Shown piece by piece: positions 5,459-7,795 of a stretch of 7,795 nucleotides of DNA. A program made the position numbers and the translations under genes. Position 1 is the stretch's first letter. Each line of letters begins with the position of its first letter. Below the pieces are notes generated by a model. That model did no database searches. It was not told the DNA's origin and saw only the letters and a program-made list of their open reading frames with translations. The DNA is from Patulibacter sp040675535 (lineage in GTDB: Bacteria > Actinomycetota > Thermoleophilia > Solirubrobacterales > Solirubrobacteraceae): positions 1-7,795 of the forward strand of contig NZ_JBFAPC010000215.1 in the NCBI RefSeq assembly GCF_040675535.1, written 5' to 3'.

Positions 5459-5464
5459 CAGAAT
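5459..5464 (+). promoter_or_regulatory. Candidate -10 element of pdxST
   Basis: CAGAAT resembles the TANNNT -10 consensus and ends 8 nt before the pdxS ATG at 5473. The intervening bases CGTCCCCG contain no Shine-Dalgarno. Together these suggest a leaderless transcript, as is common in Actinobacteria. No riboswitch-like structure or MocR/PdxR-type repeat is visible in the 117-nt gap. Confidence 0.4.
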
Positions 5465-5472
5465 CGTCCCCG

Positions 5473-6357
5473 ATGCGCGACGAATCAACGCCTCGGGTGA
5501 AGACCGGCCTCGCGGAGATGCTCCGCGGCGGCGTGATCATGGACGTGATCGACGCCGAGCAGGCGAAGATCGCGGAGGCCGCCGGCGCGACCGCCGTCAT
5601 GGCGCTCGAGCGCGTGCCGTCGGACATCCGGCGCGACGGCGGCGTCGCCCGCATGAGCGACCCGCAGATGATCCAGGAGATCCAGGCCGCCGTCACGATC
5701 CCCGTGATGGCGAAGGCCCGGATCGGCCACTTCGTCGAGGCGCAGGTGCTGGAGGCCCTCGAGGTCGACTACATCGACGAGTCCGAGGTCCTGACGCCGG
5801 CCGACGAGGCCAACCACATCGACAAGTGGGAGTTCGAGGTGCCGTTCGTCTGCGGCGCCACGAACCTCGGCGAGGCGCTCCGTCGCATCGCGGAGGGCGC
5901 CTGCATGATCCGCTCCAAGGGCGAGGCGGGCACCGGCGACGTCGTCGAGGCCGTCCGCCACATCCGCTCGATCCGCGGCGACATCAAGCGCCTCGCGGGC
6001 ATGGACGGCGGCGAGCTCGCCACGGCCGCCAAGAACCACCAGGCGCCGCTGGAGCTCGTCCGCTGGGTCGCGGCCAACGGCAAGCTGCCCGTCCCGCTGT
6101 TCTCCGCCGGCGGCATCGCGACCCCGGCCGACGCCGCGCTGATGATGCAGCTGGGCGCCGAGTCCGTGTTCGTCGGCTCCGGCATCTTCAAGTCCGAGGA
6201 CCCCAAGACGCGCGCCGAGCGGATCGTCATGGCGACCACGCACTTCCAGGACCCGGCGAAGGTCCTCGAGGCCTCCCGCGGCCTCGGCCGCGCGATGGAC
6301 TCGCTCGAGGCCCGCAAGCTCGGCGCGGACGAGGTCTTCGCCGGCCGCGGGTGGTAG
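5473..6357 (+). CDS. pdxS: Pyridoxal 5'-phosphate synthase subunit PdxS
   Basis: PdxS is the TIM-barrel synthase subunit of the DXP-independent vitamin B6 pathway. It joins ribose 5-phosphate, glyceraldehyde 3-phosphate and ammonia into PLP, in a dodecamer decorated by PdxT. The 294-aa length is standard. The sequence shows VKTGLAEMLRGGVIMDV with Asp24, ALERVPSDIR, PVMAKARIGHFVEAQ with Lys81 (the ribose-phosphate Schiff-base lysine), and DYIDESEVLTPADEANHIDK. It also shows PFVCGATNLGEALRRI, MIRSKGEAGTGDV with Lys149 (second catalytic lysine), and the phosphate-binding end FSAGGIATPADAAL and ESVFVGSGIF. Numbering matches the Bacillus subtilis enzyme exactly at 24, 81 and 149. It ends RGW-TAG and overlaps pdxT, with which it forms an operon. 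The ATG at 5473 has no Shine-Dalgarno, so translation may be leaderless. Confidence 0.98.
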   Translation: MRDESTPRVKTGLAEMLRGGVIMDVIDAEQAKIAEAAGATAVMALERVPSDIRRDGGVARMSDPQMIQEIQAAVTIPVMAKARIGHFVEAQVLEALEVDYIDESEVLTPADEANHIDKWEFEVPFVCGATNLGEALRRIAEGACMIRSKGEAGTGDVVEAVRHIRSIRGDIKRLAGMDGGELATAAKNHQAPLELVRWVAANGKLPVPLFSAGGIATPADAALMMQLGAESVFVGSGIFKSEDPKTRAERIVMATTHFQDPAKVLEASRGLGRAMDSLEARKLGADEVFAGRGW

Positions 6358-6911
6358 CGCCCCTGATCGGGATCCTCGCGCTCCAGGGCGGGGTCCTGGA
6401 GCACGCAGCGCACCTGCGCGCCCACGGCGCCGAGGTCCGCGAGGTCCGCACGCCCGACGGGCTGGAGGGCCTCGACGCCCTCGTCCTGCCGGGCGGCGAG
6501 AGCACCACGATGACCCTCGGCATCGCCCGCGAGGGCCTCGGGGATCCGCTCCGCGCGTTCGCCGCGTCCGGCCGGCCGCTGCTGGCCACGTGCGCCGGCC
6601 TGATCCTGCTGGACCGCGCGCACCTCGACGTGCTGCCGATCGTCTGCGAGCGCAACGCGTTCGGGCGGCAGATCCGGTCGTTCGAGGGCGACGTCGACGT
6701 GCGGGGCATCGACGGTGGCCCGCACCGCGGCGTCTTCATCCGCGCCCCCAAGGTCGTCGAGCACGACGACGACGTCGAGGTCCTCGCCGTCGTCGACGAG
6801 GCGGTGGTCGGCGTCCGCCGCGGGCCGGTGGAGGGCTACGCCTTCCACCCGGAGCTCACCGACGACGGGCGCATCCACGCGGCCTTCGTGGCGCGCGTCT
6901 CGACCAGGTAG
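6351..6911 (+). CDS. pdxT: Pyridoxal 5'-phosphate synthase glutaminase subunit PdxT
   Basis: PdxT is a class I glutamine amidotransferase that hydrolyses glutamine and channels ammonia into PdxS. From the GTG at 6351 the product is 186 aa, slightly short for the family (about 190-200). Motifs in order are LIGILALQGGVLEH (5-18), LVLPGGEST (44-52), and the nucleophile elbow LLATCAGLILL with Cys81. ERNAFGRQ (100-107), GVFIRAP (127-133) and the triad partners in FHPELTDDGR, His166 and Glu168, follow. The segment between the Cys elbow and ERNAFGRQ is about 7 residues shorter than in B. subtilis PdxT, which explains the reduced length. The GTG overlaps the pdxS stop (GTGGTAG), so translation is coupled. 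An upstream start would lie inside pdxS and is not needed. Confidence 0.97.
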   Translation: MVAPLIGILALQGGVLEHAAHLRAHGAEVREVRTPDGLEGLDALVLPGGESTTMTLGIAREGLGDPLRAFAASGRPLLATCAGLILLDRAHLDVLPIVCERNAFGRQIRSFEGDVDVRGIDGGPHRGVFIRAPKVVEHDDDVEVLAVVDEAVVGVRRGPVEGYAFHPELTDDGRIHAAFVARVSTR

Positions 6912-6955
6912 CGGCGAGTCCCCGGCCTCGCCCCGGGCGCGGGGCGGGTCGCCGC
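6911..6955. terminator. Nested hairpin between pdxT and the convergent membrane-protein gene
   Basis: An inner 7-bp stem with 4-nt loop (CGCCCCG at 6929-6935, CGGGGCG at 6940-6946) sits inside an outer 7-bp pair (GCGGCGA 6911-6917, TCGCCGC 6949-6955). It begins at the last base of the pdxT stop. Because it is symmetric and lies between convergent genes, it can serve either strand. No T tract follows. Confidence 0.65.
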
Positions 6956-7000
6956 GAGAAGGACCCGTCGCCTCGGTTGACCGGCGCGACGGCGGCCCCG

Positions 7001-7765
7001 CTACGGCAGCGGCGGGATCTGGTCCGGGTTCGCCGGGACCGTCGGGATCGTCGGCCGGGTGATCGGCGCCACGCTGTCCTGCTGCTGACCGGCGAAGACG
7101 CCGGCGGCGATCAGCGCGGCGAGCAGGACCGCGAGCAGCAGCACCGCCGGGACGCCGAGCTGGCGGACGATCGGCACCTGCAGGACCCGACGCCCGACGG
7201 CGGTGACGCCGCGACCGGTGACGGGCGCGACCGCGGCGCGGCGGTCGTCGGCGGACTCGTCGTCGGCGTGGCCCGTGCGGCCGTCCCGGTCCGCGTCGTC
7301 GCCGTCGGTCGCCGGATCGTCGTGCCGCGGGTCGCCGTGGTCTCCGGCGGCGTCCTCGGTGCGGTCGGAGCTCGTCGTGCGGTCGTCGTCCGTATCGGTG
7401 ACGCGGTTCGGTCCGGAGCGGACCTCCGGGGTCCGGGCGGACGGGGTGCGGACGATGGACGTGTGCTCGCCGGTCGCCTCGTCGGCGTCGGTGTCCCGGT
7501 CGTCGCCGGGACGGACCTCGTCCTCGGGCGGCATCCCAGCCGTCGCGGCGGCGGCCACAGCGGCGGACGGGGGCCGACGACGCCGGCGGCGGCGGACGCG
7601 GGGGACGGCCGGACGCCGCGCGGGGCGGGGCAGCCCGGACCGGGGAACGGCGTAGCCGAGGGCCTCGGGCCCCAGGGGGTCCGGATCGGCGTCGCCGGTC
7701 GTCCGGCCGGCGGCCGCGGCCCTGCGGGCCGGCCGCGCGGCGGTCCCGAAGTCCGATCCGGCCAC
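7001..7765 (-). CDS. Single-pass membrane protein with acidic low-complexity cytoplasmic region (5' end uncertain)
   Basis: The GTG at 7765 gives 254 aa, but the frame stays open to the window edge at 7795, so the true start may lie outside. An ATG at 7534 (residue 78) would give 177 aa. Codon bias supports coding upstream of that ATG. The N-terminal part is Pro/Ala/Arg-rich with an arginine run at about 58-64. Residues about 80-180 are a disordered stretch dominated by Asp, Arg and Thr with no predicted fold. One hydrophobic helix, VPAVLLLAVLLAALIAAGVFAG (205-226 from the GTG), is followed by a 28-residue Pro/Thr-rich tail ending QIPPLP. Basic residues before the helix and none nearby after it predict cytoplasmic N-terminus and outside C-terminus. 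No cysteine or enzyme motif is seen. The family and function are not recognised. It is convergent with pdxT and not part of that operon. Confidence 0.72.
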   Translation of the reverse strand: MAGSDFGTAARPARRAAAAGRTTGDADPDPLGPEALGYAVPRSGLPRPARRPAVPRVRRRRRRRPPSAAVAAAATAGMPPEDEVRPGDDRDTDADEATGEHTSIVRTPSARTPEVRSGPNRVTDTDDDRTTSSDRTEDAAGDHGDPRHDDPATDGDDADRDGRTGHADDESADDRRAAVAPVTGRGVTAVGRRVLQVPIVRQLGVPAVLLLAVLLAALIAAGVFAGQQQDSVAPITRPTIPTVPANPDQIPPLP

Positions 7766-7795
7766 GGCGCGGGCCGAATTCCTCCAGAAGGCGCC

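Noticed and set aside
5356..5472. A riboswitch or MocR/PdxR operator before pdxS
   Set aside because: No paired direct repeats or conserved aptamer-like structure can be seen in the 117-nt gap; only a weak hairpin and a -10-like hexamer are present.
5769..6878. Minus-strand 369-residue frame opposite pdxST
   Set aside because: The + strand encodes PdxS and PdxT with all catalytic residues, so the opposite frame is a GC artefact.
1..7795. Mobile element, CRISPR array or defence system
   Set aside because: No transposase, integrase, terminal inverted repeat pair, regularly spaced repeats or nuclease/helicase motifs are visible, and composition is uniform across the window.

Overview
The window is very GC-rich, with G or C at nearly every third codon position. 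Together with an F420-type LLM oxidoreductase, a PdxS/PdxT vitamin B6 synthase, tRNA genes lacking an encoded CCA, and starts that sit just downstream of TANNNT-like hexamers without a ribosome binding site, this points to an actinobacterium. A deep lineage such as Thermoleophilia/Solirubrobacterales is a guess from overall gene character and cannot be proven from the sequence alone. It reads as an ordinary chromosomal segment. I see no transposase, integrase, CRISPR array, phage gene or defence module.

Layout. Positions 2-169 hold the C-terminal end of an unrecognised + strand gene. It converges on a minus-strand tRNA-Asn(GTT) at 240-311, with a perfect hairpin between them. Next comes a minus-strand two-gene operon, read from high to low coordinates: an LLM-class F420-dependent oxidoreductase (1661-2704), then a GT1/MGT-type glycosyltransferase (390-1664) whose best start is a CTG overlapping the oxidoreductase stop. 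A divergent intergenic region of about 140 bp, carrying a 7-bp inverted repeat, separates this operon from a + strand uncharacterised 207-aa protein (2844-3467) that ends in a strong hairpin. A 52-aa cysteine-containing small gene (3550-3708) follows, then a minus-strand tRNA with anticodon CAT (3726-3798; tRNA-Ile2 or elongator Met).

The right half has three + strand genes or units: a helical 122-aa hypothetical protein (4006-4374), an RpiR/MurR-family regulator (4474-5355), and the overlapping pair pdxS-pdxT (5473-6911). PdxS and PdxT together form pyridoxal 5'-phosphate synthase. PdxT releases ammonia from glutamine, and PdxS condenses it with ribose 5-phosphate and glyceraldehyde 3-phosphate. 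All key catalytic residues are visible in both. A nested hairpin after pdxT separates it from a convergent minus-strand gene (7001-7765, possibly running off the window) for a single-pass membrane protein with a long acidic, low-complexity cytoplasmic part.

No clearly new system is evident. The points most worth a second look are the 52-aa Cys-containing gene, the CTG start coupled to the F420 enzyme, the RpiR regulator whose SIS domain lacks the usual sugar-phosphate residues beside pdxST, and the low-complexity membrane protein.
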